A stretch of DNA of 64,000 nt from Calothrix sp. NIES-2100 (GCF_002368195.1 NZ_AP018178.1:9435510-9499509); one strand, 5' to 3'; counted from the stretch's first letter, positions 25,930 to 35,568 are shown. Numbers and translations are program-made. The notes: generated by a model not told the origin, from the letters alone.

Positions 25930-27237
25930 ATGACTAGTCTGGAAATTGCTTCTCCCCTGATTGCGATCGCGCAAAAAACCCGTTCCTCTGCTTTTAAGCT
26001 GGCTGTTCTCTCGACTGAGGCAAAAAATCAAGCTATTGAGGCGATCGCAATCGCTTTAGAATCGGCAAAGGATGAAATCTTGCAAGCTAATATTGCGGAT
26101 TGTAAAGCTGCTACTGCTGATGGTATTGCCAAACCCTTGTATAAAAGGTTGCAGTTGGATGAACATAAATTAAGAGATGCGATCGCGGGAGTGAGAGACG
26201 TAGGCAAACTAGCCGATCCTGTAGGTAAAGTCCAGATTCACCGCGAACTCGATACAGGCTTAGTTCTCAAGCGGATTACTTGCCCTTTAGGCGTTTTGGG
26301 GATTATTTTTGAAGCCCGTCCCGAAGCAGCAATTCAAATTGTTTCTTTAGCTATCAAATCCGGTAATGGTGTAATTCTCAAAGGTGGTAAAGAAGCAATA
26401 CGTTCTTGCGAAGCGATTGTCAAAGCAATTAAGCAAGGTTTAGCACCCACTGCTGTTAGCCCAGATGTAGTACAGTTGCTCACAACCAGGGAAGAAACTT
26501 TAGAGCTTTTAAATTTAGATAAATATGTAGATTTAATTATTCCCAGAGGTTCTAATTCTTTTGTCCGGTTTGTTCAGGACAATACCCGCATTCCCGTACT
26601 GGGTCATGCCGATGGCATTTGTCATCTATATATAGATCAAGCAGCGGATATTGCCAAAGCGGTTAACATTACTGTTGATGCCAAAATTCAATATCCCGCA
26701 GCTTGTAATGCTATAGAAACTTTGCTAGTTCACGCCAGCATTGCCCCAGAATTCCTACCCAAAGTTGCCACAGCATTGCAAGAAAAACATGTGGAATTAA
26801 GAGGTGATGGCCGCACTGTTAAAATTTTGCCTCATATTAATAGTGCCACAGCAAAAGATTGGGAAACAGAATATAGCGATTTAGTTTTGGCAATTAAAAT
26901 TGTCGATTCCTTAGAAGAAGCGATCGCCCATATTAACGAATATGGTTCCCGCCATACAGAAGCAATCGTCACAGAAGATTTAGCCGCTGCGGAAACCTTT
27001 TTAGGATTTGTCAATGCAGCGGGAGTGTACCACAACTGTTCTACCCGCTTTGCCGATGGTTTCCGTTACGGTTTTGGCGCAGAAGTCGGAATCAGTACTC
27101 AACAAATGCCTCCCAGAGGCCCTGTTGGTTTAGAAGGATTGGTAACCTATAAATATCAAATGACAGGCGATGGTCATATTGTAGCTACCTACACTGGAGC
27201 GAATGCTAAGTCATTTACTCATCAGGATTTAGTGTGA
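25930..27237 (+). CDS. proA: gamma-glutamyl phosphate reductase
   Basis: 435 residues from the ATG at 25930; an upstream TTG at 25918 adds four. The enzyme reduces gamma-glutamyl phosphate to glutamate semialdehyde in proline synthesis. The aldehyde-dehydrogenase fold is evident, with LGVLGIIFEARPEA near residue 110, LKGGKEA near 150, the catalytic Cys in AACNAIETLLVH near 258, and GFGAEVGISTQ plus RGPVGLEGL near the C-terminus. Full length and intact. Monocistronic, without proB beside it. Confidence 0.96.
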   Translation: MTSLEIASPLIAIAQKTRSSAFKLAVLSTEAKNQAIEAIAIALESAKDEILQANIADCKAATADGIAKPLYKRLQLDEHKLRDAIAGVRDVGKLADPVGKVQIHRELDTGLVLKRITCPLGVLGIIFEARPEAAIQIVSLAIKSGNGVILKGGKEAIRSCEAIVKAIKQGLAPTAVSPDVVQLLTTREETLELLNLDKYVDLIIPRGSNSFVRFVQDNTRIPVLGHADGICHLYIDQAADIAKAVNITVDAKIQYPAACNAIETLLVHASIAPEFLPKVATALQEKHVELRGDGRTVKILPHINSATAKDWETEYSDLVLAIKIVDSLEEAIAHINEYGSRHTEAIVTEDLAAAETFLGFVNAAGVYHNCSTRFADGFRYGFGAEVGISTQQMPPRGPVGLEGLVTYKYQMTGDGHIVATYTGANAKSFTHQDLV

Positions 27238-27384
27238 ACTTGGGCATTGGGGAGCCAGTGCCGTGGGCGGGTTTCCCGACTTGAGGCAACTGGCGTCATT
27301 GGGCATTGGGCATTGATGATTTCTGTGCGTCCCCGTGTCCCCGTGTCCCCGCGTCTCCCTCATCTCCCTCATCCCCCCTAGCCC

Positions 27385-27951
27385 CTACTTAGCCGCTGTC
27401 TCCTCTGCGCCCGTATAACCAGTAGCTACCCAAAGTATAGCTCTAGCGCCATCACGGAAAGTTTTTTCGATAGGTTCCGACGTTTTCGGTGATGGAACTG
27501 ACACAGCTTTAAATTTGATCCCCCGACTACCCAAAACAATCTCACCAATGACACAAGCACGACGCATGTGGAAGTCGGAAGTAATTAAATAAACACTCTG
27601 GATGCCATGAGCTTGCAAATCATCGACTAAGGTTGTAAAATTAGTAACTGTATCTACAGCTTCATAATCCAAGTGTAAACGGTCGGGATCAACTCCTGCT
27701 TTAGCAAACACCTTTTGAGTCGATCTCGGTGGACTACCACCACTAATCCAAATTGGTAAATTTGGATGCCTCTTAGCAAAATTTGCTGTAAATTTCTCGC
27801 GCTCTAAATTTTTCGTGGAACCGCCTAACACTAAAACTGCTTGCGGTTGGACAATTTGACTTTTAATTTCCTTGTATCCCCACCACATTAACAGCGGTAC
27901 GACACAAGTCATAAAGCGAAAAGATTTACCTGTAAACAATAGCTTATTCAA
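27385..27951 (-). CDS. YdcF/DUF218 family protein
   Basis: 188 residues with a single N-terminal membrane-anchor helix (SFRFMTCVVPLLMWWGY). The DUF218 core is visible in VLVLGGST (about 38), ISGGSPPRST (about 69), a TNFTTLVDDL segment (about 105) and TSDFHMRRA (about 124). Family members bind nucleotide-like ligands or act in envelope polysaccharide metabolism; the exact role is unknown. The 3' side is flanked by a repeat patch of GGGCATTG units (27240-27320). Confidence 0.85.
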   Translation of the reverse strand: MNKLLFTGKSFRFMTCVVPLLMWWGYKEIKSQIVQPQAVLVLGGSTKNLEREKFTANFAKRHPNLPIWISGGSPPRSTQKVFAKAGVDPDRLHLDYEAVDTVTNFTTLVDDLQAHGIQSVYLITSDFHMRRACVIGEIVLGSRGIKFKAVSVPSPKTSEPIEKTFRDGARAILWVATGYTGAEETAAK

Positions 27952-28384
27952 GGCTCTATTACTTCGTCTACGGATTTCAAAATTTCTCTAACGAGAAGGA
28001 AAAAATAACTATGTAAAGCAGCAGTGTTTCCCAAAACCGACCCAAATCGAAATTTGGCGATTTTTCTGGTAATTCTGGTAAAAACTCAATTAACGTGAGT
28101 TCGATGAATGTGGTTTGGCTTTTGTGCGATCAAAGTAGAAGCAGAAAACCCCGATTTTTAAATTACTTCTTCCTTTCCTCCCAGTTTAGGAGGTTAGGTA
28201 GGAGAGGACTGTCGATGTGACATCCACGTAAAGGCGTTTTAACACTTTCGTTGTTAATTGTCGATGTCCTATCCTACCCTGTATCGGTACTGGATTAATA
28301 GACTGCTGATACTTTGATACAAGAGAATTTGCCCAGTTTCCATATTGAACGCTGTTGCGGAGTCACAATTTTAGCTCCTCATCT
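27952..28384. other. 433-base intergenic region, possible structured RNA
   Basis: No open frame of note. Two stem-loops stand out: CCTCCCAGTTTAGGAGG at about 28177-28193 and the longer helix at 28196-28280. The nonanucleotide TGTCGATGT occurs directly repeated at about 28210 and 28259. Confidence 0.45.
28196..28280. ncRNA. candidate structured RNA or large hairpin
   Basis: AGGTAGGAGAGGAC (28196-28209) pairs with GTCCTATCCTACCCT (28266-28280) with one bulge and one mismatch, closing a region of about 56 bases. A second hairpin lies just before it. I cannot match it to a known RNA family; strand is unknown. Confidence 0.3.
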
Positions 28385-28918
28385 CTATTTTTCTTGCAAT
28401 CTTAAATCAATGACTGTGGCATTAAAGTTGTAATTGAAGCCTTCTAACTCAAATGGCATCCCAATTTTTACTTTGCTGTTCCCTAAAACTGGGCCATTTG
28501 CCGTAATTTGTGCTTTACCTTCTAATGTCAACAGCATATCTGTACTATAATTGTTGGTTTTGGGATCTGGTAACTCTTTGAGAGAACCATCCGGTTGGGG
28601 AACATTGATTGTTCTTGGTAGTTGTTTTACAGATTTAATAGTAATTTCACCGTGAGGTTGATTGCGGATAATTACGTTGGTTTTACCATTGGCTTTCAAT
28701 CCCTTATCAAATAATTGCTGTGGATCGCGGACATTTAAACCCCGAACTATTAGGTCTACTTCTATAGGTACTGTTTTTGTACCTACCTGGGCTACAGAAC
28801 CGGAAGTACCGGGAAAGACAAATATGCCGAATATAACTAGCACAATTACTAGTAAAGCACCTAAATCAAGGAGATTGATTTTGCCGAACAAGCGACCTTT
28901 GGAATCTAAAATAGCCAT
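28385..28918 (-). CDS. DUF4330 family membrane-anchored protein
   Basis: 177 residues, starting MAILDSKGRLFGKINLLDLGALLVIVLVI, where the KGRLFGKINLLD motif and the following single membrane helix (about 17-36) identify the DUF4330 family. The remainder is a beta-rich domain exposed on one side of the membrane (VPIEVDLIVRGLNVRDP). Function is unknown. Monocistronic. Confidence 0.85.
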   Translation of the reverse strand: MAILDSKGRLFGKINLLDLGALLVIVLVIFGIFVFPGTSGSVAQVGTKTVPIEVDLIVRGLNVRDPQQLFDKGLKANGKTNVIIRNQPHGEITIKSVKQLPRTINVPQPDGSLKELPDPKTNNYSTDMLLTLEGKAQITANGPVLGNSKVKIGMPFELEGFNYNFNATVIDLRLQEK

Positions 28919-29074
28919 AATAAATTTTCCCAGATATCAGCAGAGTAATCGATTGTAGCAGTAGGCTTGACAAGGATAATGGCAATTTTACCTAGTTAGC
29001 AAGCCTCAGAAGCAGCTGGCCTTTGCAGTCAAGCGACAGTTTATCACGACTTCTAAAATTCCGGCTTTGTGTTT

Positions 29075-29197
29075 TGGTCAATGGTCAGTGGTCAAGGGTC
29101 AAGGGTCAATGATCATCGTCGTGGGTGTTTAATAAAGGACAAGGGACAAATGACTAATGATAATTGACAATTGACTAATGACTAATGACTAATGACA
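29075..29197 (+). repeat. degenerate heptanucleotide repeats
   Basis: Runs of GGTCAAT/GGTCAAG (29075-29110) and ACTAATG/ACAATTG (29145-29197) upstream of the M48 gene. The 353-base gap 28919-29271 holds little else. Confidence 0.75.
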
Positions 29198-29271
29198 AAA
29201 ATGCAACATAGAAAGTCTAAATTCGTCTAATAATGTGATGTTCTTCAACGATTATCTATAAAAACCGGATT

Positions 29272-30123
29272 ATGAATGCTTGGAATGCCTTTTTGACAAA
29301 TTACCGTTTGTGGCGGCGTCGCTGGTTTTATCCGTTAATTTCGCTCTTCGTTGCGCTGAGTGTATCTCTGGCTGCACCTCTTCCCGGAAGGGCTTTTGAT
29401 TTATTACCGCTTCTGTTCCAGGGTGTCCAAATATTTCAGCTATCTAATATATCCGATCGCCAGGAAGTTGATCTGGGTAAGGATATTAATCAGCAAGTAA
29501 GTGGTGAAGTTAAGCTTTATCGTAATGCAGAAGTTAATCGCTATGTGGAACAAGTTGGACGGCGGTTGGCTGCTAATAGCGATCGCCCCAATCTCCCTTA
29601 TACATTCCAAGTAGTTGACGATCCGGCTATTAATGCTTTTGCGACTGCGGGAGGCTATGTTTATGTCCACACCGGTTTGCTGAAAGCTGCTGACAATGAA
29701 GCGGAACTAGCCAGTGTCATTGCTCATGAAATCGGTCACATTGGCGGTAAACATTTAGTCAAACAGATGCGACAACAAGCCATTGCTGGTGGTTTAGCTA
29801 CAGCCGCAGGTTTAGATCGCAATCAAGTGGTAGGACTTGGTGTACAGTTAGCACTTAACCTTCCCCGTAGTCGTCAAGATGAATTTGATGCGGATCAAAG
29901 AGGCTTAAGAACTTTGACCCGTAGTGGTTATGCTCAATCGGGAATGGTTTCCTTTATGCAAAAGCTGCTAGGTAAGGGTTCTACGCCGACATTTTTAAGT
30001 ACTCACCCTGCAACTAGCGATCGCATTAATACTCTCAAACGCTCTATTAATTCTCAACCTAGCAATGGGCGTTATGGATTAGATAATGCTGCTTATAAAG
30101 CTAATATCCGCGCCTTACTTTAA
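29272..30123 (+). CDS. M48 family zinc metalloprotease, secreted or membrane-anchored
   Basis: 283 residues. A signal peptide or anchor (RWFYPLISLFVALSVSLAAPLPGRA) is followed by the M48C/BepA-LoiP-type catalytic domain. HEIGH at about residue 157 binds zinc, and DEFDADQRGLRTL at about 202 supplies the third ligand. The C-terminal FLSTHPATSDRI is a conserved substrate-cleft motif of this group. By family it acts in quality control of envelope proteins in the periplasm. Single gene. Confidence 0.92.
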   Translation: MNAWNAFLTNYRLWRRRWFYPLISLFVALSVSLAAPLPGRAFDLLPLLFQGVQIFQLSNISDRQEVDLGKDINQQVSGEVKLYRNAEVNRYVEQVGRRLAANSDRPNLPYTFQVVDDPAINAFATAGGYVYVHTGLLKAADNEAELASVIAHEIGHIGGKHLVKQMRQQAIAGGLATAAGLDRNQVVGLGVQLALNLPRSRQDEFDADQRGLRTLTRSGYAQSGMVSFMQKLLGKGSTPTFLSTHPATSDRINTLKRSINSQPSNGRYGLDNAAYKANIRALL

Positions 30124-30218
30124 TTTTGCGAATATTGTGCAGACTCAAAAAGCAGATGGGGGAGATGGGGAAGCAAAATCTTCCTCATCCCAGCCCTCAT
30201 ATTTCATCCTTCAATTGA

Positions 30219-30980
30219 CTATGCTCGCTGCTGGTGGCGGCGAGTACCTTTGATTTCCGATGGATTGATGATAACGGTTGCTTCTTTTAAAGGTAAAGTG
30301 CGGACGCGCTTTTTAAATACGTTAACTTGATAAACCAGGTTATTTGTGACATCTAGTGCTGTCAACCAGCCACTACGGGGATGATACGCACCAGTATCTA
30401 TATCTATCCATCCTCTTCCTTGTGCCAGCTGACCAGGAGTAACACCAGGTAGGGTAAAGGTAATAGTGTGACCAATAATAATTAATTTATCAGGGAAGTA
30501 TGGTTTTTCAATGCCATGAAATTCTTCTCTGATCCAGCAGAATTGCTCGGCGGTTTGTTTTTCTAAAGGAATCAGTGGGTCAACACCAGCATGGGTTAAC
30601 CAAACATCCCCTAAATCAATATAAGTGGGCAGGGTTGTCAACCAATCGATATGTTCTTGGGGAATGGTCGCTTCTTGGTAACTAGCTATGGTTGCTTGAC
30701 CACCGCTGTATAGCCAGGATTGCATCGCTGAATTAGAAGCGCTGCTACCGGTCAATACATTTAACAACATCTGCTCATGATTTCCCAGCAGACAAGGGTA
30801 GTTATTGTTTTTGACAAAATTCACTACCTGTGCGCTTTGAGGACCGCGATCAATTAAGTCTCCCAAAAAATAAAGTTGATCGTTCGATGCTGGAGCAATG
30901 GCTGCCAATAAAGTCATTAATCCTTCATATTGACCATGCACATCTCCAATAACAATTCGACGCTGGCTAGTTTCGCTCAT
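30219..30980 (-). CDS. PPP-family serine/threonine protein phosphatase or related phosphoesterase
   Basis: 253 residues with the full calcineurin-like metal site: GDVHGQ at 12-17, GDLIDRGPQ at about 41-49, GNHEQML at about 66-72, LTHAGVDP at about 129 and GHTITFTLPG near 171. This is the bacterial PPP/ApaH arrangement, so it probably dephosphorylates proteins or dinucleotides. Monocistronic. The substrate is not readable from sequence; with a eukaryotic-type kinase at 61.3 kb a protein phosphatase role is reasonable. Confidence 0.88.
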   Translation of the reverse strand: MSETSQRRIVIGDVHGQYEGLMTLLAAIAPASNDQLYFLGDLIDRGPQSAQVVNFVKNNNYPCLLGNHEQMLLNVLTGSSASNSAMQSWLYSGGQATIASYQEATIPQEHIDWLTTLPTYIDLGDVWLTHAGVDPLIPLEKQTAEQFCWIREEFHGIEKPYFPDKLIIIGHTITFTLPGVTPGQLAQGRGWIDIDTGAYHPRSGWLTALDVTNNLVYQVNVFKKRVRTLPLKEATVIINPSEIKGTRRHQQRA

Positions 30981-31132
30981 TTGCTCTTAGCTTGAATGAT
31001 GTTGCCCACTACTTTTGCTACAGTTTTAGCTGTGCAGTTTTCCGGATAATCAATAAAAAACTTGACAATTTTTATTTTATTCTAATAGATTATTTCGCCA
31101 ATAGCGATCGCCGCAAATTTAACAACTAAAAA

Positions 31133-31954
31133 CTACATATAACTAATCCAATCGCTCCAGCTGCCAGCATACAATTTACCTTGAGAAATCCCTGCTAATT
31201 CCAAGGAGAGTAAATTTACGCAAGCAGTAACACCAGAACCACAGTAAACTATAATTTCCTCAGATTTTGCTAAGTTTTCCCAACGACGGCGTTGTGCATC
31301 TGGGGGGAGTAAATACCCTGAAGAATCTGTGACTTCTTGCCAAGGATAGTTAACAGCACCAGGAATATGACCGGCAATTTTATCGATTGGTTCGCGTTCA
31401 CCTCGATAGCGATCGCTTTCTCTGGAATCTACTAGAGCTACCTCTGGCAAATCTTTTGTACTTTTTACCGTATTAATATCTACTACTTTATCTGTTTTGA
31501 TTTTGGGCACAAAGTTAGCAGTTTGGGGTTGAGGAATAATATTGGTTACGGGATAACCAGCTTTTTGCCATCCTGCAAAGCCGCCATCAAGTACTACTAC
31601 TTGTTCATGACCTAAATATTGCAAAAGCCACCACAAACGCGCTGCAAAGGCGAAGCGAGAATCATCGTAAGCTACAACCAAAGTTTTTTGGTAATTAACA
31701 CCAATTTCTGCTAATTTACGAGCTAAATCTAGAGGATTGGGCAAAGGATGTCTCCCGCCATGTTCTGCTACAGGACTGGAAAGATGCTGATTTAAATCTA
31801 GATAATAAGATCCTTCTATGTGGCTTAATTGGTACTGCTGTCTTCCCAATTGTGGATCGGCAAGTGAAAACCGACAATCCACAATTACAACTTGCGGATC
31901 ATTCAGATGTTCAAATAACCATGCTGGTGAAATAACTAATTTGTCAGTTGTCAT
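31133..31954 (-). CDS. two-domain rhodanese-type sulfurtransferase
   Basis: 273 residues in two rhodanese domains. The first (residues 1-140) has lost its active Cys. The second carries the catalytic loop CGSGVTAC near residue 240. The CGSGVTA form is that of thiosulfate or 3-mercaptopyruvate sulfurtransferases. The start codon ATGACAACTGAC and everything just upstream belong to a heptanucleotide repeat tract, so no ribosome-binding site is visible and the N-terminus may have been set by repeat invasion. Confidence 0.92.
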   Translation of the reverse strand: MTTDKLVISPAWLFEHLNDPQVVIVDCRFSLADPQLGRQQYQLSHIEGSYYLDLNQHLSSPVAEHGGRHPLPNPLDLARKLAEIGVNYQKTLVVAYDDSRFAFAARLWWLLQYLGHEQVVVLDGGFAGWQKAGYPVTNIIPQPQTANFVPKIKTDKVVDINTVKSTKDLPEVALVDSRESDRYRGEREPIDKIAGHIPGAVNYPWQEVTDSSGYLLPPDAQRRRWENLAKSEEIIVYCGSGVTACVNLLSLELAGISQGKLYAGSWSDWISYM

Positions 31955-32016
31955 TTGTCATTTGTCATTTGTCAATGGTCAGTTGTCATTTGTCAGTTGT
32001 CATTTGTCAATGGTCA
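31941..32016 (+). repeat. heptanucleotide repeats between sulfurtransferase and methyltransferase
   Basis: About ten copies of TTTGTCA and near variants such as ATGGTCA and GTTGTCA. The tract overlaps the first codons of the divergent sulfurtransferase gene. Confidence 0.85.
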
Positions 32017-32074
32017 TCTTCTCCTTGTCTCCCTTGTCCTTCTTCCAGTTCCATATCTCTCTTTTATTCATAAA

Positions 32075-32989
32075 ATGCTAGATTCTGAACAATTTATCCC
32101 CCAAACTACGGCAGATGGTTCCTTCACTTTTACTTCCAAAGAGTTTGGCGAAGACTTTCATAGTCATTATGGAGCCAAGCAGGAGAGTTTTCTCAAGTTT
32201 GCAGAACCGACTCAACTGGCTTTCCGCGCTCAAGAACCAGTTTTGCGGCTGTTGGATATTTGTTATGGTCTAGGATACAACACAGCTGCTGCTTTGCAGA
32301 CAATCTGGGACATAAATCCTCATTGTCATGTTGAAATCATAGCGTTAGAACTTAATCCTGCTGTCCCACAAGCGGCGATCGCCCATCACTTATTTGACAA
32401 TTGGGGCTACAAGTATACCGATATTTTGCATCAGCTAGCTTTTAACTATCAAGTGCAGCAGGAATACCTGAAGGCTGAGTTAATCATTGGGGATGCGCGA
32501 AATTCGATTCAATTACTCAATCAATCTGGTTTTTTAGCGGATGCAATTTTCCTCGATCCTTTTTCCCCGCCTCAATGTCCTCAGTTATGGACTGTGGAGT
32601 TCGTCAACCAAATTTCTTTGTGTTTGCATCCACATGGCATTTTAGCTACTTATTCCTGTGCTGCTGCTGTACGCACGGCTCTATTAAGCGCTGGTTTAGT
32701 TATCGGTTCTACCCCACCAGTAGGAAGGCGATCGCCTGGTACTGTAGCAGTTCATCAGAAATATTCTGGTAACTTAACACTTTTGCCCCTTTGCCAAGCA
32801 GAAAAAGAGCATTTACTCACTCGTGCTGCTATTCCTTACCGTGACCCCCAATTGATCGACCCTGCTGATGTAATATTGATGCGACGACAACAAGAGCAAC
32901 AAGCTTCTTCATTAGAGTCTACCTCTCGCTGGCGAAAAAGGTGGCTGTTTGACAGTGCTGCCAGCAATTCTCAACAAGCCAATTCTTAA
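32075..32989 (+). CDS. MnmC/MnmD-like tRNA-modification methyltransferase
   Basis: 304 residues from the ATG at 32075 (MLDSEQFIPQTTADG); the frame is open upstream only because the heptamer repeats lack stops. The opening FIPQTTADGSFTFTSKEFGEDFHSHYGA is the recognition segment of the MnmC methyltransferase half (DUF752). LLDICYGLGYNTAAAL is the S-adenosylmethionine loop and FLDPFSPPQCPQLWT the catalytic segment. It would methylate the wobble-uridine side chain (nm5U to mnm5U). The FAD oxidase half of the E. coli enzyme is absent, as in stand-alone MnmD. Confidence 0.85.
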   Translation: MLDSEQFIPQTTADGSFTFTSKEFGEDFHSHYGAKQESFLKFAEPTQLAFRAQEPVLRLLDICYGLGYNTAAALQTIWDINPHCHVEIIALELNPAVPQAAIAHHLFDNWGYKYTDILHQLAFNYQVQQEYLKAELIIGDARNSIQLLNQSGFLADAIFLDPFSPPQCPQLWTVEFVNQISLCLHPHGILATYSCAAAVRTALLSAGLVIGSTPPVGRRSPGTVAVHQKYSGNLTLLPLCQAEKEHLLTRAAIPYRDPQLIDPADVILMRRQQEQQASSLESTSRWRKRWLFDSAASNSQQANS

Positions 32990-33895
32990 TTAATTTACAG
33001 CAGATTTTCACTTGGTTAAGACTTACGCAGGTATTGGGTCTGGGGTTATAGGTATTGCGAAAACTCTTTCCTCATCCCTCATCCCTAGCCTCTCATACCT
33101 ACTTCCCAATTAATTGAAGTTTTTCCTAGTAATGCAGATCATTAATCTTTGTGTTCTAAATCACCCAAACATAGCATTAATTTAGTAGATACTACACTAA
33201 AGACAATTAGCGAAATTATTTAATATCTTCAGAGGAAAAGAAAAAACTTAAATTCCCCACTCACTGATAAATAAAGAGAAATTTTTCTCTAGCGATCCTC
33301 AATCATTCATAAAAAAATCTCATGCCTCATGACGGCAGTTCGCCCACGAGAAACCCCTGCGTACCCGTCACTCACTGCCTACCCATATCCATTTGCTCGA
33401 TGAGAAATTGCTACCGTCGAGTCACTGCCTTCCTGTCCCTACTGCGGAAAGCATCTGGCGTTGAGCGTCGGTTCTCGGCGTAAGCGCAGCGAAGGTCCCG
33501 ATCATCTCGTGTCTGCTCAAGGATAGCCTCTTGCTAGCTTGCTTAAGCGCAGGGGTACGCCAAGGTCTCCGACGAACAGAAATTTTGTCAGAAATGACCA
33601 TTGCCAGAGTGCCTATTGTCTTCTAGAGCAGTGGCAATTAAAAAATGAATTCTGATACGCTTTGCTCAGTCAATGTCTCAGGCAGAAATCAAGCACCTAA
33701 AATAGTGAGGAAGTTTATTTAATTTTTTTCAAAAATTATTAAAAAACATAATGTATTTAAGGGAAAAAAATATGTGTATTATAAATTAATTAGGAAATTT
33801 GGCAAGATATTGGCTGTCATCAAGGCAAATACTAAACTTAACAAGTTTAAAAAAGTGAAACCGTTGACGTTTATTGAAAAAACTGGAGCACTTTT
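32990..33895. other. 906-base gene-free region
   Basis: No convincing gene. 33315-33600 is GC-rich and resembles fused dispersed repeats (CTCATGCCTCATGAC, GGTACGCCAAGGTCTCC). A short frame around 33431 reads SCPYCGKHL but has no start and stops after about 30 codons. 33700-33890 is AT-rich and probably holds the promoter of the HD-GYP gene. Confidence 0.6.
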
Positions 33896-35125
33896 GTGAT
33901 TCAATGGGAACGCAAGCATACAAACTCTAACGAAAAAGTCGCTAGTGGGTCTAACCCCCTCAGCAAATTAACGAATATAAGTTCAAATCATGTCCTAGAA
34001 TTACAAAATGTAGAGGGTGATTCAATGGGCTTATCTAAAGGAGAGTTTATGCTTGAAAACACCCCAGCATTGCCTTCTTGGATGAAACAGCAAAATTTGC
34101 ATAAAGATGACGAATCATTAGACTCGAGAAAGCCACAAAACCAAAGTGCTAAAGTGAATAGCGGGGATTCAGATCTACCAAAAGTTTTAGTAGTAGATGA
34201 CCATGCCGCCAGTCGGATGACTGCTGTTGCACTTTTGGGGATGGAAGGTTACGAAATTATTGAAGCTGACAGTGGTTCTAAGGCAGTGGATCTGGTTTCA
34301 GAACAACAACCAGATCTAGTTTTGCTGGATGTGATGATGCCGGGAATGGATGGGTTTGAAGTATGCCAGATCTTGAAACAAAATGAGCTTACTAGGCTAA
34401 TTCCAGTCATTTTTATTACGGCTTTAAATGATAGGCGATCGCGTATTCGGGGTATTGAAGTTGGAGCAGATGATTTTCTCACCAAACCTTTTGATCGGGT
34501 AGAACTTGCAGCCCGTGTTAAATCATTAGTCAGTCAAAAGCGTCTCAATGAAGACTTAGATCATGCCGAAAAAGTCCTATTTTCAGTTGCTAGAGCCATC
34601 GAAAGTCGAGACCCCAATACTGGCGACCACTGCGAACGGTTGGTAAAACTAGGACAAGCTTTTGGTGAATACCTCTGTCTCTCACGCAACCAAATTCGAG
34701 ATTTGATGTGGGGTGGTTATCTGCATGATATTGGCAAGGTAGGCATACCTGATGCTGTGCTATTGAAAAAAGGCAAACTCACTGAGGAAGAGTGGGAGAT
34801 TATGAGACAGCATGTTTCTATTGGGGAAAAAATTTGCCAGCCACTACGCAGTATGCGGGGTGTAATTCCGATTATTCGCCATCACCACGAGCGCTGGGAT
34901 GGATCGGGCTACCCTGATGGTCTCAAAGGTAATGATATTCCCTACATAGCACAAGTGTTTCAGATCATCGATATTTATGATGCTCTAACCAGCGAACGAC
35001 CTTACAAAAGGAGTTTTACTCCAGAGGAAGCACTTAATATCATGCTAGAAGAAACCAATACCGGTTGGCGCAATCCTGAACTCGTGCAGCAGTTTGTCGA
35101 TTTCATCAAAACAAAAGTTTCTTAG
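33896..35125 (+). CDS. response regulator with HD-GYP domain
   Basis: 409 residues from a GTG with GGAG upstream. An unstructured N-terminus of about 95 residues precedes a receiver domain (about 97-215; phospho-acceptor in LLDVMMPGMDG at about 144, Lys in LTKPFD). A complete HD-GYP phosphodiesterase domain follows, with HD in GYLHDIGKVG at about 276 and HHERWDGSGYPDG at about 330. Such proteins hydrolyse cyclic-di-GMP upon phosphorylation. No kinase gene is adjacent. Two internal ATGs (34025 and 34049) could give shorter forms. Confidence 0.93.
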   Translation: MIQWERKHTNSNEKVASGSNPLSKLTNISSNHVLELQNVEGDSMGLSKGEFMLENTPALPSWMKQQNLHKDDESLDSRKPQNQSAKVNSGDSDLPKVLVVDDHAASRMTAVALLGMEGYEIIEADSGSKAVDLVSEQQPDLVLLDVMMPGMDGFEVCQILKQNELTRLIPVIFITALNDRRSRIRGIEVGADDFLTKPFDRVELAARVKSLVSQKRLNEDLDHAEKVLFSVARAIESRDPNTGDHCERLVKLGQAFGEYLCLSRNQIRDLMWGGYLHDIGKVGIPDAVLLKKGKLTEEEWEIMRQHVSIGEKICQPLRSMRGVIPIIRHHHERWDGSGYPDGLKGNDIPYIAQVFQIIDIYDALTSERPYKRSFTPEEALNIMLEETNTGWRNPELVQQFVDFIKTKVS

Positions 35126-35187
35126 TGCCCAGGTGCAATGAAGTTAAGGTTGAAGTTAGTTTAGTATGATAAACAGCACAAAATATT

Positions 35188-35201
35188 TCAATTAAACTTG
35201 A
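35188..35201. promoter_or_regulatory. ArsR-type operator 1, overlapping the arsR start
   Basis: The half-sites TCAA (35188-35191) and TTGA (35198-35201) are separated by six bases. The last base of the second half-site is the first base of the arsR ATG, so binding would block both transcription and start-site access. Confidence 0.6.
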
Positions 35202-35518
35202 TGGATTCCTCCTCGACCTTAACTTCCGATGCGATCGCAGCAGGCTTTCATGCGCTGTCTGAACCTTTGCGGCTGAAAGTCTTGGAACTGTTGCGCGAGC
35301 AAGAACTGTGTGTGTGTGACTTGTGCGCGACTTTAGGAGTTACGCAGTCAAAGCTGTCTTTTCACCTCAAAGCTCTCAAAGATGCAGGCTTAGTGCGATC
35401 GCGTCAAGAAGGACGCTGGATTTACTACAGCCTGAATGTGGCTCAATTTCTCGTTCTAGAACAATATTTATCCGATTATCGTCGCCTAGCCAAAATTTTA
35501 CCTGCCCGCCCCTGCTAA
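35201..35518 (+). CDS. arsR: ArsR-family metalloid-responsive repressor
   Basis: 105 residues from the ATG at 35201; a TTG three bases earlier is also possible. This is a winged-helix SmtB/ArsR protein. ELCVCDLCATLGVTQSKLSFHLKALKDAGLV contains the typical metalloid-sensing Cys pair (CVCDLC, about residues 46-51) at the start of the recognition helix region. It would dissociate from DNA on binding arsenite. It heads the arsenic operon and is flanked by three copies of the same palindrome, consistent with autoregulation. Confidence 0.93.
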   Translation: MDSSSTLTSDAIAAGFHALSEPLRLKVLELLREQELCVCDLCATLGVTQSKLSFHLKALKDAGLVRSRQEGRWIYYSLNVAQFLVLEQYLSDYRRLAKILPARPC

Positions 35519-35534
35519 ATTTACCAATAATACA

Positions 35535-35548
35535 TCAAATTTTTTTGA
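35535..35548. promoter_or_regulatory. ArsR-type operator 2
   Basis: TCAA-ATTTTT-TTGA, embedded in the perfect palindrome CATCAAA-TTTT-TTTGATG just after arsR. It fits the operator spacing and might also act as a weak terminator hairpin. Confidence 0.5.
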
Positions 35549-35568
35549 TGAATTTTTATATTCTGTAG

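Noticed and set aside
33431..33530. Zinc-finger-like peptide SCPYCGKHL in a gene-free region
   Set aside because: It has no start codon in frame, stops after about 30 codons and runs through dispersed-repeat sequence.
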